The notes under the pieces: model-generated
Seen by the model: only the letters and a program-made list of their open reading frames with translations
Told to the model about the DNA's origin: nothing
Database searches by the model: none
In this document: positions 11,602 to 22,363 of the stretch, piece by piece
Position numbering within the stretch: the stretch's first letter is position 1
Layout: each line of letters starts with the position of its first letter
Position numbers and translations under genes: made by a program
Assembly: GCF_004803895.1 (NCBI RefSeq)
Contig: NZ_CP021978.1
Location: 4,712,001-4,776,000 of the forward strand
Origin: Streptomyces hawaiiensis
GTDB taxonomy: Bacteria; Actinomycetota; Actinomycetes; Streptomycetales; Streptomycetaceae
Reading direction: 5' to 3'
DNA: 64,000 bases

Positions 11602-12201
11602 TTGTACGAAGGCGTGGTCCAGGACCTGATCGACGAGCTGGGACGGCTGCCCGGCGTCGGTCCGAAGGGCGCCCAGCGGATCGCCTTCCACATCCTGCAG
11701 GCCGAGCCGACGGACGTACGGCGCCTCGCGCACGCTCTGATGGAGGTCAAGGCGAAGGTCCGCTTCTGCGCGACCTGCGGCAACATCGCGCAGGAGGAGC
11801 TGTGCAACATCTGCCGCGACACCCGCCGCGACCCGGCCGTCATCTGCGTGGTCGAGGAGCCGAAGGACGTCGTGGCGATCGAGCGCACGCGTGAGTTCCG
11901 GGGCCGCTACCACGTCCTGGGCGGCGCGATCAGCCCGATCGACGGCGTCGGCCCGGACGACCTGCGCATCAGAGAGCTCCTGGCCCGCCTGGCGGACGGG
12001 ACGGTCACCGAGCTGATCCTGGCCACGGACCCGAATCTCGAAGGCGAGGCGACAGCGACGTACCTCGCCCGCATGATCAAGCCCATGGGCCTGAAGGTCA
12101 CCCGCCTGGCCAGCGGCCTCCCGGTGGGTGGGGACCTGGAATACGCGGACGAGGTCACCCTCGGACGCGCCTTCGAGGGGAGACGACTCCTAGATGTCTG
12201 A
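11602..12201 (+). CDS. recR: Recombination mediator RecR
   Basis: 199 residues. The HhH motif ([15 protein letters not shown]), a four-Cys zinc finger (CATC and CNIC) and the Toprim domain ([25 protein letters not shown]) are all present in family order. RecR works with RecO/RecF to load RecA at gaps. It uses a TTG start at 11602 behind GGAAGGG. It is the second gene of the ybaB-recR-DUF5063 unit and overlaps the next gene by 8 nt. Confidence 0.97.
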   Translation: MYEGVVQDLIDELGRLPGVGPKGAQRIAFHILQAEPTDVRRLAHALMEVKAKVRFCATCGNIAQEELCNICRDTRRDPAVICVVEEPKDVVAIERTREFRGRYHVLGGAISPIDGVGPDDLRIRELLARLADGTVTELILATDPNLEGEATATYLARMIKPMGLKVTRLASGLPVGGDLEYADEVTLGRAFEGRRLLDV

Positions 12202-12853
12202 CGCCACGCTGCACGCGACCGACCACAACCCGGACGATTTCGCGGTCCAGATCGCGGACCAGATCGAGAGCTTCCTGGTCGCCGTCACGGAGGTCGCGAA
12301 GGGCGACGAGCCGGAATCGGCCGTGCCCTTCCTCCTCCTGGAGGTCTCCCAACTCCTCCTGGCGGGCGGCCGGCTCGGCGCGCACGAGGACATCGTGCCC
12401 GACGAGCGCTACGAGCCCGACCCGGGCCCCGAGCCGGACGTCGACGAGCTCCGCGAGAACCTGGCCCGCCTGCTGGACCCGATCGACGTCTACTCCGAGG
12501 TCTTCGACCCCTACGAGCCCCGCAAGGCCCCGGTTCCGGCCCGCATCTCCGACGACCTCACGGACGTCATCACGGACCTGCGTCACGGCATGGCCCACTA
12601 CCGGGCGGGCCGCACCTCGGAAGCCCTGTGGTGGTGGCAGTTCTCCTACTTCTCCAACTGGGGCTCCACCGCCTCGGCGAGCCTGCGGGCCCTCCAGTCG
12701 GTCCTCGCCCACGTCCGTCTCAACCAGCCCCTCGCCGAACTCGACGGCCTGGACACGGACCAGGGCATGGGCGACGACACGCTGGAGATCGAGGCGGGCC
12801 GGGTCATGGTGGAGGAGATCGCGGAGCCACTGGGGCTGCGCCCGGCGAAATAG
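12194..12853 (+). CDS. DUF5063 domain protein
   Basis: 219 residues, acidic and helical, without membrane segments. It contains a tryptophan-rich stretch ([18 protein letters not shown]), a hallmark of the DUF5063 proteins that follow recR in Streptomyces. Function unknown. The overlap with recR implies coupled translation and possibly a DNA-repair-linked role. Confidence 0.85.
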   Translation: MSDATLHATDHNPDDFAVQIADQIESFLVAVTEVAKGDEPESAVPFLLLEVSQLLLAGGRLGAHEDIVPDERYEPDPGPEPDVDELRENLARLLDPIDVYSEVFDPYEPRKAPVPARISDDLTDVITDLRHGMAHYRAGRTSEALWWWQFSYFSNWGSTASASLRALQSVLAHVRLNQPLAELDGLDTDQGMGDDTLEIEAGRVMVEEIAEPLGLRPAK

Positions 12854-12857
12854 GCGG

Positions 12858-13694
12858 TCAGATCGGAACGGCCGTACCGGTGACGCCGATTCCGGTGCCG
12901 GCGCCCTCCGGCACGGACACCGTGATCACGCTCGGCCGTCCCATGTCGACGCCCTGGTGGATGGTCAGCGTCGCCGGTGGCCTGACGAGGCCGAGTTCCC
13001 TCAGATAGCCGCCGAACGCCGCCGCCGCCGCTCCCGTCGCCGGGTCCTCGGTCACGCCGCCGGGCGGGAACGGGTTGCGGGCGTGGAAGACGGTGGGTGA
13101 CTCCCGCCGGACCAGGTCGATCGTGGTCCACTCCCTGCGGGCCATGAGGGCGGTGAGCCCGGCCATGTCGTAGTCCAGGTCCGCCAGCCGCTCCCGGCTC
13201 GCGGCGGCGATGACCGGGTGCCAGGCCCCGGCGAAGGCCACCCGGGGCGGCAGCTCCGGGTCCAGGTCCTCGGCGGGCCAGCCCAGGATCGCCAGCAGTT
13301 CGGCGAGATCCGCCTCCTCGATCGGTGCCGTACGCGGTGGGACGCTCACCAGGGTCGCCACGACCGTGCCGTCCGCCGCCCGGCCCGTGGTGACGGTGAC
13401 CAGGCCCGCCGCGGTGCGCAGCAGCAGCCGCCCGGTGCCGTGCCGCTCCGCGTGGGCGACGGCCGTGGCGATCGTCGCGTGGCCGCAGAACGGCACCTCC
13501 GCCAGCGGGCTGAAGTACCGGACGTTCAGGGAGCCGTCGCAGGCCTCCACCACGAACGCCGTCTCCGAATAGCCGACTTCGGCCGCCGTCGCCAGCATCG
13601 CCGCGTCGTCGGCCCCGCTCGCGTCGAGCACCACCCCCGCGGGGTTGCCGCCCTCCGGATCCGTGCTGAACGCCACGTAGCGCAGTATCTCCAT
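12858..13694 (-). CDS. PhzF-family isomerase/epimerase-like protein
   Basis: 278 residues with the two-lobed diaminopimelate-epimerase-like fold of PhzF. The catalytic Glu lies in VGYSETAFV (Glu44), and CGHATIATA and TEDPATGAAAAAF loops are present. Family members catalyse double-bond shifts or unknown reactions. There is no phenazine operon nearby, so the physiological substrate is unknown. It converges on the DUF5063 gene with only 4 bp between stops. Confidence 0.88.
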   Translation of the reverse strand: MEILRYVAFSTDPEGGNPAGVVLDASGADDAAMLATAAEVGYSETAFVVEACDGSLNVRYFSPLAEVPFCGHATIATAVAHAERHGTGRLLLRTAAGLVTVTTGRAADGTVVATLVSVPPRTAPIEEADLAELLAILGWPAEDLDPELPPRVAFAGAWHPVIAAASRERLADLDYDMAGLTALMARREWTTIDLVRRESPTVFHARNPFPPGGVTEDPATGAAAAAFGGYLRELGLVRPPATLTIHQGVDMGRPSVITVSVPEGAGTGIGVTGTAVPI

Positions 13695-13865
13695 GCCCCG
13701 ACGGTAGCGCCCGGCCCCCGGTCACGCCGCGTGAATTGGGGGCACCTTGTACGTCCCCTGGACGCGGGCTGCACGGCCCCTAACCGGCGAACGGCGAGGC
13801 TGGAGTCACTTCCACCGCATCGAACGCGGAGGCAAGCAACTCCCCTCGATCTCACTGGAGATGCC

Positions 13866-14390
13866 ATGAACCGTCGCCCCGCCCGCCGGCGCACAGCCGT
13901 CGCCACCGCCACCGCGGTCCTGGCCGCCGGCACCTTCGCCCTCGGTGCCGGGGTCGCCGGAGCCGACTCCGAGAGCAAGGGCGAGAAGCGCGCCAAGCAG
14001 GGGACCAAGACGCAGGTGCTCGGACTGTTCGACCACTGGAACGCCGCGCTGCGCACCGGTGACCCCAAGAAGGTCGCCGACCTGTACGCGAAGGACGCGG
14101 TCCTGCTGCCGACCGTCTCCAACCAGGTCCGCACGGACAGAGCCGGGATCCTCGACTACTTCGAGCACTTCCTGCGCAACAAGCCGGTCGGGACGAAGAT
14201 CGAGTCGGTCGTCAACGTCCTCGACCGCGACACCGTCATCGACACCGGCGTCTACGAGTTCACGCTCACCGACCACGACACGGGTGAGAAGAGCACCGTC
14301 AAGGCCCGCTACACCTACGCCTACGAGAAGCAGCCCGACGGCACGTGGCTGATCGTGAACCACCACTCCTCGAAGATGCCGCAGGGCTGA
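13866..14390 (+). CDS. Secreted SgcJ/EcaC-like (SnoaL/CaMKII-association fold) protein
   Basis: 174 residues. An Arg-rich N-terminus and hydrophobic Ala stretch ending near AGVAGADSES form a signal peptide (about 35 residues). The mature part has the cone-shaped fold signature of the SgcJ/EcaC and CaMKII-association families (LFDHWNAALRTGDPKKVADLY, LLPTVSNQV, YEKQPDGTWLIVNHHSS). Ligand or reaction unknown. It converges on the histidine kinase gene, 6 bp apart. Confidence 0.85.
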   Translation: MNRRPARRRTAVATATAVLAAGTFALGAGVAGADSESKGEKRAKQGTKTQVLGLFDHWNAALRTGDPKKVADLYAKDAVLLPTVSNQVRTDRAGILDYFEHFLRNKPVGTKIESVVNVLDRDTVIDTGVYEFTLTDHDTGEKSTVKARYTYAYEKQPDGTWLIVNHHSSKMPQG

Positions 14391-14396
14391 GCCGGG

Positions 14397-15755
14397 TCAG
14401 CCGCCGCCCCGGTGGGCCGCCCGTAGCGTGATCGTCACGCACAGGCCACTGTTCGGCGCGTCCGTCAGCGCCACGGTCCCGCCGTCGTCCGTAGCCAGCT
14501 GTCTGACGACGGCGAGACCGAGGCCGGAGCCGGACTTCCCGGTCAGGCCCTGGCCGCGCCAGAAGCGGTCGAAGGCGCGGGACTTCTCGGCGTCCGACAT
14601 GCCGGGTCCCTCGTCCAGGACCGACACCCCCACCACATCGCCCCCGGCCTCCACCCGCACGGTGATCGCCCCGCCGTCGGGCGAGACCTCCAGGGCGTTG
14701 GAGAGCACGTTGTCCAGCATCTGGTCCAGATGACCGGGGCTGGACAGCACAGACGGCCGGCCGTCGATACTCCCCCTGAGCGCGATGGTGACTCCGCGCT
14801 CGTCGGCGGCCGGCCTCCACACGGCGAGCCGCTCCCGCACGATGTCCATCAGCGGGAGCGGCTCGGCCGCCGTCACCTTGGCCTCGGCCCGGGCCAGCAC
14901 CAGCAGCCCGCTGACCAGCCGGCTCATCCGGACGACCTCCGCCGTCGCCTGTTCCACGTCCTCCCGTACGAACTCGTCGTCCACCCCGTCCGCGATGTTG
15001 TCCAGGGACAGCCGCAACGCCGTGAGCGGGGTGCGCAGTTGGTGGGAGGCGTCCGCGACGAAGATGCGCTGGGCCGCGATCAGGGTGTCCAGGCGTTCGG
15101 CGCCCTGGTTGAGGGTGCGCGCCAGGGTCTGGGTCTCGGGCGGGCCCGTCACGGGGGAGCGGGCGGTCAGATCACCGTCGCTGAACTTGCTGGCCATGTC
15201 GTTGAGCTGGCGCAGCGGCCGGGTGAGGCGCCGGGCCACCGCGACGCCGAGCAGCGCGGCCACCCCGAGGACGAGCACGGCGAGGATCGCCCGGAAGCCC
15301 CAGATCTGCCACAGGCGGCCGGTCATCTCGTCGGTCGAGTACACGACGCGCACGGCACCGACGACCCGGTCGGTGCCGGCCGCGCGGGCGGGCACCGTGA
15401 TCTCCAGTTCGGGGCCCCAGATGAAGGAGGAGCCCCAGTCGGTCGTGGGCGTGCCCTCCTTCAGGGCCCGGGTCAGTGCCGCGTCCGCCGCCGGCCGTGG
15501 CAGATCCGCCGCGCAGCTCGCGGTGCGGGTCACCTGGATCTCGTCGTCGTAGGCCTTGGCCATCTCCTCCAGCGCCTGGCAGGAGGCGGGCCGGCCGTCG
15601 CCCAGCAGCAGGGCCATGGCGTCGGCCTCGCGCAGGACGGCCGACCTGGTGTCGCCCCGCAGCTGGTCCGTGAGCGTGAACGCCACCGGCACGGTGAACA
15701 GCGCGATGGCGACCGCCACGAGCAGGACGTAGCTGCGGACGAGCTGGCGGATCAT
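14397..15755 (-). CDS. Sensor histidine kinase
   Basis: 452 residues from the ATG at 15755; the longer upstream frame is a shadow of the response regulator. Two transmembrane helices (about 8-28 and 155-175) flank an extracytoplasmic sensor region containing two Cys. HAMP, the H-box DASHQLRTPL (His238) and the HATPase boxes (DNVLSNALE, DEGPGMSD, GSGLGLAVV) follow. It overlaps its response regulator gene by 4 nt (ATGA). The signal is unknown. Confidence 0.93.
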   Translation of the reverse strand: MIRQLVRSYVLLVAVAIALFTVPVAFTLTDQLRGDTRSAVLREADAMALLLGDGRPASCQALEEMAKAYDDEIQVTRTASCAADLPRPAADAALTRALKEGTPTTDWGSSFIWGPELEITVPARAAGTDRVVGAVRVVYSTDEMTGRLWQIWGFRAILAVLVLGVAALLGVAVARRLTRPLRQLNDMASKFSDGDLTARSPVTGPPETQTLARTLNQGAERLDTLIAAQRIFVADASHQLRTPLTALRLSLDNIADGVDDEFVREDVEQATAEVVRMSRLVSGLLVLARAEAKVTAAEPLPLMDIVRERLAVWRPAADERGVTIALRGSIDGRPSVLSSPGHLDQMLDNVLSNALEVSPDGGAITVRVEAGGDVVGVSVLDEGPGMSDAEKSRAFDRFWRGQGLTGKSGSGLGLAVVRQLATDDGGTVALTDAPNSGLCVTITLRAAHRGGG

Positions 15756-16462
15756 GAGGCGGCGCCGCTCCCGCCCGTGCCGGGCTCCTTGGTGATCTCC
15801 AGGCGGAAGCCGACCCCGCGCACCGCCTCGATGGTGATCGCCCCCGCGAGCTTGCGCCGCAGCGCCGCCACGTGCACGTCCAGTGTCTTCGTCGGCCCGA
15901 ACCAGTTCGCGTCCCAGACCGCTTCCATGATCTGCTCGCGCGACATCAGCGCCCCGGGCTCCTCGGTGAGGAAGGCCAGCAGGTCGTACTCCTTGGGCGC
16001 GAGGGCGACCTCCTCGCCGTCCAGGCGCACCCGGGCCGCCTTGCGGTCGATGGTCAGGCGGGTGCCGTAGCGGTCGGGGCCGGCGTCGGGCGTCTGCGCG
16101 GGATTGCGGGGCTGCGTGCGGCGCATGACCGCCCTGATCCGCGCGATGACCTCCCGGACGCCGAACGGCTTGGAGACGTAGTCGTCCGCGCCGAGCTCCA
16201 GGCCGACCACCCGGTCCGTCTCGTCGCTGCGGGCGCTGATCACGATGATCGGGACGTCGCCGCGCTCGCGCAGCGCCTTGCAGACGTCCAGGCCGTCGGT
16301 GTCGGGCAGGCCGAGATCCAGTAGGACGACGTCGTAGGGACCCTCGTGCCTCAGGGCCGCCTCGCCCGTGGTGACCCACTCGACCTCGAAGCCGTAGCGC
16401 CTGAGGCCACGGCGCAGGGACTCGGCGATCGGTTCATCGTCTTCCACCAGGAGTACGTGCAC
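15752..16462 (-). CDS. OmpR/PhoB-family response regulator
   Basis: 236 residues. The receiver domain has acidic Asp8/Asp9, phospho-acceptor Asp49 and Lys98. A C-terminal winged helix (PKEYDLLAFLTEEPG, TLDVHVAALRRKL) defines the OmpR class. It is first in a two-gene operon with the downstream histidine kinase and is divergent from ask across 234 bp. Confidence 0.95.
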   Translation of the reverse strand: MHVLLVEDDEPIAESLRRGLRRYGFEVEWVTTGEAALRHEGPYDVVLLDLGLPDTDGLDVCKALRERGDVPIIVISARSDETDRVVGLELGADDYVSKPFGVREVIARIRAVMRRTQPRNPAQTPDAGPDRYGTRLTIDRKAARVRLDGEEVALAPKEYDLLAFLTEEPGALMSREQIMEAVWDANWFGPTKTLDVHVAALRRKLAGAITIEAVRGVGFRLEITKEPGTGGSGAAS

Positions 16463-16696
16463 AGCCGAACCCTAGTTCTTGAAAGTTGGCTGACCGGGAC
16501 CGCACCGGGTGCGATTGTGACGCCGGGCACTTTCTCGAGTGGCCTGTGCCCAGATGGGCATGAGCGACTCTGGACGGGCGGGCCGAGATCTCACCATGCG
16601 ATATCGCGGAGGGGTTTTTCGGGCGCTCGTTAGACTGAGCCGACCGCGGTACGAATGCGTATGAGCGGATAGAGACGGATTGAGCGAGGAGCGCAC

Positions 16697-17970
<1,274 letters not shown>

Positions 17971-17971
<1 letters not shown>

Positions 17972-19056
17972 TGGCCGACCTCCGACAGGACGCCCGGACC
18001 GGACGGTCCGGGCGTCCGACGCTTGCCGTGGTGGGTGCGACCGGAGCCGTCGGCACGGTCATGCTCCGGATCCTGTCCCAGCGGGCGGACATCTGGGGCG
18101 AGATCCGGCTGATCGCCTCCCCGCGCTCGGCCGGCCGCAAGCTGACCGTGCGCGGCGAGGAGACCGAGGTCGTGGCCCTCACCGAGGAGGTCTTCGACGG
18201 GGTCGACGTCGCCATGTTCGACGTCCCCGACGAGGTCGCCGAGCGGTGGGCGCCCGTCGCCGCCGCCAAGGGCGCGGTGGTGGTCGACAACTCCGGCGTG
18301 TTCCGGATGGACCCGGACGTGCCGCTCGTCGTGCCCGAGGTCAACCCGCACGCCGTGCGGATGCGCCCGCGCGGGATCATCGCCAACCCCAGCTGCACGA
18401 CGCTCTCCATGATCGTGGCCCTGGGCGCGCTGCACGCCGAGTTCGGGCTGCGCGAGCTGGTCGCCTCCTCGTACCAGGCCGTCAGCGGCGCCGGACGCGC
18501 CGGTATCGCGACGCTGCGCCAGCAGCTCTCCCTGGTCGCCGGCACGGAGCTGGGGACCAACCCCGGCGACGTACGCCGGGCCGTGGGGGACCACACCGGG
18601 CCGTTCCCGGAGCCGGTCGCGCTGAACGTCGTGCCGTGGGCCGGTACGGCGCGCGAGGACGGCTGGTCGTCGGAGGAGCTGAAGGTGCGGGACGAGTCCC
18701 GCAAGATCCTCGGCCTGCCGGGCCTTCCCGTGGCCGTCACCTGTGTCCGGGTGCCGGTGATCACCACGCACTCCCTGACCGTGCACGCCCGCTTCGAGGG
18801 CGAGGTCACCGTCGACAAGGCCCGCGAGATCCTCGCCACAGCGCCCGGGGTCGTGCTGTTCGACAACCCGGCCGCGGGGGAGTTCCCGACCCCCGCCGAC
18901 GTGGTCGGCACCGACCCGACCTGGGTCGGGCGGGTCCGGCGGGCGCTGGACGACCCCACGGCGCTCGAACTGTTCGTGTGCGGGGACAATCTGCGCAAGG
19001 GGTCCGCGCTCAACACCGCTCAGATCGCCGAGCTGGTCGCGGCCGAGCTGTCCTGA
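17971..19056 (+). CDS. asd: Aspartate-semialdehyde dehydrogenase
   Basis: 361 residues. It reduces beta-aspartyl phosphate to aspartate semialdehyde with NADPH. The NADP-binding [12 protein letters not shown] is near the N-terminus after a short extension. The catalytic Cys142 is in NPSCTTLSM, and SGAGRAG and the C-terminal [11 protein letters not shown] substrate-binding region are conserved. The ATG overlaps the ask stop by one base, so ask-asd is an operon, ended by a terminator at 19206-19241. Confidence 0.97.
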
Positions 19057-19477
19057 CAGGGCGGCCGCCCGGGTTTCGTGAAGTTTCGCGGCGCGAAAAC
19101 CCCCGGCCGATGTCAGAGGCGGTTTGTAGGATCTGCGTACGACATGTGAGCCGGACGATGGTCCGGACCACTTGTCCATGGCGCTTCGGCATCAGAGGAT
19201 TTACCTCCCCGCTCTCCGCAACCGCGCGGAGGGCGGGGAGCGTCTTTGCGGTCGCCCTTCGGCCGTGGGAGCGCTTCATCAGGCGTGGGGACGCCTGGAA
19301 CCGGGCGTGGGGACGTCCGTTCACATCTGGACATAGGGGAAGAGCGGGACGCATGAGGGCATTTGATGCACCATCGGTTGTGCTGCCTGACGCGGGTAGA
19401 CCGCCGACGGCGACGGTCGGCGTGAAAGTGATGCCCGGCACGTACAACCCTCACGGGGGTCAGCGTGTCCAACAGGC
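19057..19477. other. Non-coding region between asd and the sigma-factor gene
   Basis: 421 bp with no convincing gene on either strand. It contains the asd terminator (19206-19241) and an isolated TAGGAT (19127-19132) resembling a -10 element without a clear -35. The sigma-factor promoter presumably lies after the terminator. Confidence 0.6.
19206..19241 (+). terminator. Intrinsic terminator after ask-asd
   Basis: A 15-bp stem (arms 19206-19220 and 19227-19241, one G-T pair) with a 6-nt loop is followed by CGTCTTT. Confidence 0.85.
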
Positions 19478-20152
19478 GTGGCAGAGGTACTCGACTTCAG
19501 CGCGGCACGCGGCACGGTCCTTCGACCGCCCCGTCCGGCGGCTCTACGACCCCGCATGGCCGGTACGCCCGGTGGCATGCCGGTGATCGCGCCCGTGCCC
19601 GCAGCGCGGCCGGCCCGCATACCCAACCAGCGTGACGGCGCGGAGGACGGCGTAGCGGCCGGAACCTCCGTCGACCACCTCACCGAGACCTACCGCGCGC
19701 ACTACCGCTCGCTGCTGGGTCTCGCCGCCCTCCTCCTCGACGACACCGCCTCCTGCGAGGACGTCGTCCAGGAGGCGTTCATCCGGGTCCACTCCGCCCG
19801 CAAGCGGGTCCGCGACCCCGAGAAGACCCTGGCGTACCTGCGCCAGACCGTCGTCAACCTCTCGCGCTCCGCGCTGCGCCGCCGCATACTCGGCCTGAAG
19901 CTGCTGTCGAAGCCCATGCCCGACATGGCCAGCGCCGAGGAAGGCGCCTACGACCAGCTGGAGCGCGACTCCCTCATCAAGGCGATGAAGAACCTGCAGC
20001 GCCGCCAGCGCGAGGTGCTGGTGCTGCGCTACTTCGCGGACATGACCGAGGCGCAGGTCGCCGAGACCCTCGGCGTATCGCTGGGCTCGGTCAAGGCCTA
20101 CGGCTCGCGCGGTATCGCGGCGCTCCGGGTGGCCATGGAGGCGTCGGCATGA
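19478..20152 (+). CDS. SigE-family ECF RNA polymerase sigma factor
   Basis: 224 residues. Sigma region 2 (YRAHYRSLLGLAALLLDD, CEDVVQEAFIRVH) and region 4 (RQREVLVLRYFADMTEAQ, GVSLGSVKAYGSRGIAAL) are clear; the roughly 65-residue N-terminal extension is Pro/Arg-rich. The GTG at 19478 is the longest start and has no strong ribosome-binding site; an ATG at 19558 is an alternative. It overlaps the next, membrane-protein gene by 4 nt (ATGA). That is typical of a sigma/anti-sigma pair, although no zinc anti-sigma motif is seen in the partner. Confidence 0.88.
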   Translation: MAEVLDFSAARGTVLRPPRPAALRPRMAGTPGGMPVIAPVPAARPARIPNQRDGAEDGVAAGTSVDHLTETYRAHYRSLLGLAALLLDDTASCEDVVQEAFIRVHSARKRVRDPEKTLAYLRQTVVNLSRSALRRRILGLKLLSKPMPDMASAEEGAYDQLERDSLIKAMKNLQRRQREVLVLRYFADMTEAQVAETLGVSLGSVKAYGSRGIAALRVAMEASA

Positions 20153-21321
20153 GTGACGGCAACGGCGCGGGCGGCAAGGGGCGCGACCGCCCCGAGCCCC
20201 TGGAGCGCCTCGAAGAGTGGCAGACGCCGACAAGGCCGCACGGGCAAGAACCGAAGCAATCGCACGCTGGGAACGGAACTGTGAACCACGGCCCCGACGA
20301 CCAGAGCCCCGACGGGCTCGACTCGGACGAGCTGGACCTGCGCACGATGCTGCACCAGGTGGTGCAGGAGGTGGAGCCGCGCGACGGCACCCTGGAGTAC
20401 CTGCGGAAGGCGGTGCCCCAGCGGCGGACCCGCAAGCGGCAGGCCGTCGTCGGCATGGCCGCCGCCGCGCTCTTCATCGGCACCGCCATCCCCGCCCTGG
20501 TGCACGTCTCCAACGCCACCGGTTCCGACGCCAATCCCTCCGCCATCGGCCACGCCTCCGAGACCCAGGGCGGCTCGGGCGAGGGCAAGGGCCCGGACGG
20601 CGGCGAGAGCACCGCGGGCGGCTCCTCCGGCAAGACCGAGGCCAAGGAGAAGGACGAAAAGAAGGAGAAGGACAAGGGCAAGGGATCCGGCGCCTCCACC
20701 GGCGCGTCCCAGGGCGGCACCGACCCCTCCTCCACCACCGCCGCCGGCATCCCGGCGTGTACCCCGGCCCAGCTCGGCCCCGCCTCCGGAAGCAGCAACG
20801 CTCCCGACTCCACGGGCGCGGTCTCCGGCTCCTTCCGCGTCACCAACGTCTCCGGCGCGGCCTGTACGGTCACCGGCCCCGGCTCGGTGAGCGCACTTCC
20901 GCAGGGCGCGGCCGACATCAGCAAGGTCGGTGCGCTCCGGCACACCGCCGGGGACGCGGCGGCCGGGCTCCTGCCCGACCCGTCCCTGGAGGCGGCCCAG
21001 CTGGTGCTCCAGCCGGGCATCGGCTACGACGTGAAGTTCGCCTGGGTTCCCTCCGAGACCTGCCCCACCCCCGGTGGCAGCGTCGGCGGCCCCGACCCCA
21101 GCCCGGAACCGACCCCGTCACAGGACCCGGCGACCACGGCCGGCACCTCCACCGGCGGCGACACGGGCACGGCCCCGCAGCTGGCCACGGAGGACGGCAC
21201 GGTCGACGGCAGCGTGGCAGTGACGTACACCCCGGCCACGGGCTCGGGCGCGAGCTCGGTGACGGTGCCCAACGCGTGCGCGGGGACGGTGTACTGGACG
21301 GGCGTGCTGGCGGGGGCGTAG
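20149..21321 (+). CDS. Single-pass membrane protein coupled to the sigma factor
   Basis: 390 residues. A cytoplasmic part of about 105 residues contains LDLRTMLHQVVQEVEPRDG. One transmembrane helix (about 101-120) and an extracytoplasmic part follow. The latter has a low-complexity Gly/Ser/Lys/Glu linker and two Cys-containing beta-rich segments (TNVSGAACTVTGPG). Translational coupling to the sigma gene suggests it modulates that sigma factor; the zinc-binding HxxxCxxC anti-sigma motif is absent. Function otherwise unknown. Confidence 0.8.
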   Translation: MSDGNGAGGKGRDRPEPLERLEEWQTPTRPHGQEPKQSHAGNGTVNHGPDDQSPDGLDSDELDLRTMLHQVVQEVEPRDGTLEYLRKAVPQRRTRKRQAVVGMAAAALFIGTAIPALVHVSNATGSDANPSAIGHASETQGGSGEGKGPDGGESTAGGSSGKTEAKEKDEKKEKDKGKGSGASTGASQGGTDPSSTTAAGIPACTPAQLGPASGSSNAPDSTGAVSGSFRVTNVSGAACTVTGPGSVSALPQGAADISKVGALRHTAGDAAAGLLPDPSLEAAQLVLQPGIGYDVKFAWVPSETCPTPGGSVGGPDPSPEPTPSQDPATTAGTSTGGDTGTAPQLATEDGTVDGSVAVTYTPATGSGASSVTVPNACAGTVYWTGVLAGA

Positions 21322-21375
21322 CCACGCGGTTGCGGGCTGCCGGCCCGCCCGGCTGCTGACGCCGCCCCGCTCAGC

Positions 21376-21394
21376 TGCGGGCAATCGTGCCGCT
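21376..21394 (+). repeat. Interspersed repeat copy 1
   Basis: TGCGGGCAATCGTGCCGCT matches 17 of 19 bases of the copy at 25242-25260. Both lie in intergenic DNA just after plus-strand genes, suggesting a dispersed element common in Streptomyces intergenic regions. Confidence 0.55.
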
Positions 21395-21468
21395 CAGGGC
21401 GGCACGGGTGGGCGCGGCGGCACCCCGCTACGCGCGGGCTGCGATCCCGGCCCGGGCGAAGATGCCCC

Positions 21469-22263
21469 TCACTTCACGACGGCATCCACAGCGACAGGCT
21501 CCTCACCCGTCACCAGCCCCAGCTCCGCATCGCGCGCGGACTCCACCTCACGCCGCACCAGCCGGAACCACATGAAGATCACGAACCCCACGAAGGCGAA
21601 CCACTCGGCGGTGTAGCCCAGGTTCTGGAACGCCTTCAGGTCCAGCCCCGAATCCGGCGGCGCGGCGGCCGGCACCGCCTTCATTCCCGAGTCACCCGTC
21701 GACAGCGTGACCCACGCGTCGTACACGTCGTACGGCACCAGGTTCACCAGTGACGCCGCACTGATCGCCGAGGTCTGCCCGGCCGGCAGCCCGCCCTGCG
21801 CACTGACCCCGTTGTCCCCCGGCGTCTCCGACGCCTGCAGCGCCCCGGTGACGGTGACCTCACCGGCCGGCGGGGCGGGAACCTTCGCCGCGCCGGCGTC
21901 CCCGGGCAGCCACCCCCGCACCACCGGCAGCGCCTCACCCGAGCCGGTCCGCAGCAGCGTCAGCACGTAGAAGCCCCGCTTGCCGTCGAGCTCCCGCCCG
22001 GGCACCAGCAGCTGCTTGCCGTACCGCCCGCCGACGGTGACCAGCTTCCCGGACGTGGCCTTGGTCACCGGCAGCATGTCCTTGAGGGGCCGGGGCGCCT
22101 CGTGCCGCGCCTCGGAGACCTGCTCGGTCGCGGTGCGATGGTCCTGCACACGGTCCTCGAACCGGCCCAGCTGCCAGGACCCCATGAAGATGCAGAAGGG
22201 GATGGACAACAGCACGAAGACGTTGATCCCCCACCATCGGGGCGTCAGCAGAAACCGGTACAC
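21469..22263 (-). CDS. SURF1-family cytochrome oxidase assembly protein
   Basis: 264 residues. There are two transmembrane helices, one N-terminal (after YRFLLTPRWWG) and one C-terminal (EWFAFVGFVIFMWFRLV). The extracytoplasmic domain between them carries the SURF1 signatures SWQLGRFEDR, VGGRYG and VVRGWLPG. SURF1 aids assembly of heme-copper oxidases. I chose the GTG at 22263, just before VYRFLLTPRW; the longer frame adds a Pro-rich stretch without homology-like character. Confidence 0.92.
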   Translation of the reverse strand: MYRFLLTPRWWGINVFVLLSIPFCIFMGSWQLGRFEDRVQDHRTATEQVSEARHEAPRPLKDMLPVTKATSGKLVTVGGRYGKQLLVPGRELDGKRGFYVLTLLRTGSGEALPVVRGWLPGDAGAAKVPAPPAGEVTVTGALQASETPGDNGVSAQGGLPAGQTSAISAASLVNLVPYDVYDAWVTLSTGDSGMKAVPAAAPPDSGLDLKAFQNLGYTAEWFAFVGFVIFMWFRLVRREVESARDAELGLVTGEEPVAVDAVVK

Positions 22264-22363
22264 ACCCCCACGGTACGGGGCTGCCGGGCAGGCCCGGCCC
22301 GCGGGGGTCGGCAACGGGCGGGACCCGTCGGCGGGTTCCGGCCGGTGAGGTCGCCCCGTACGG

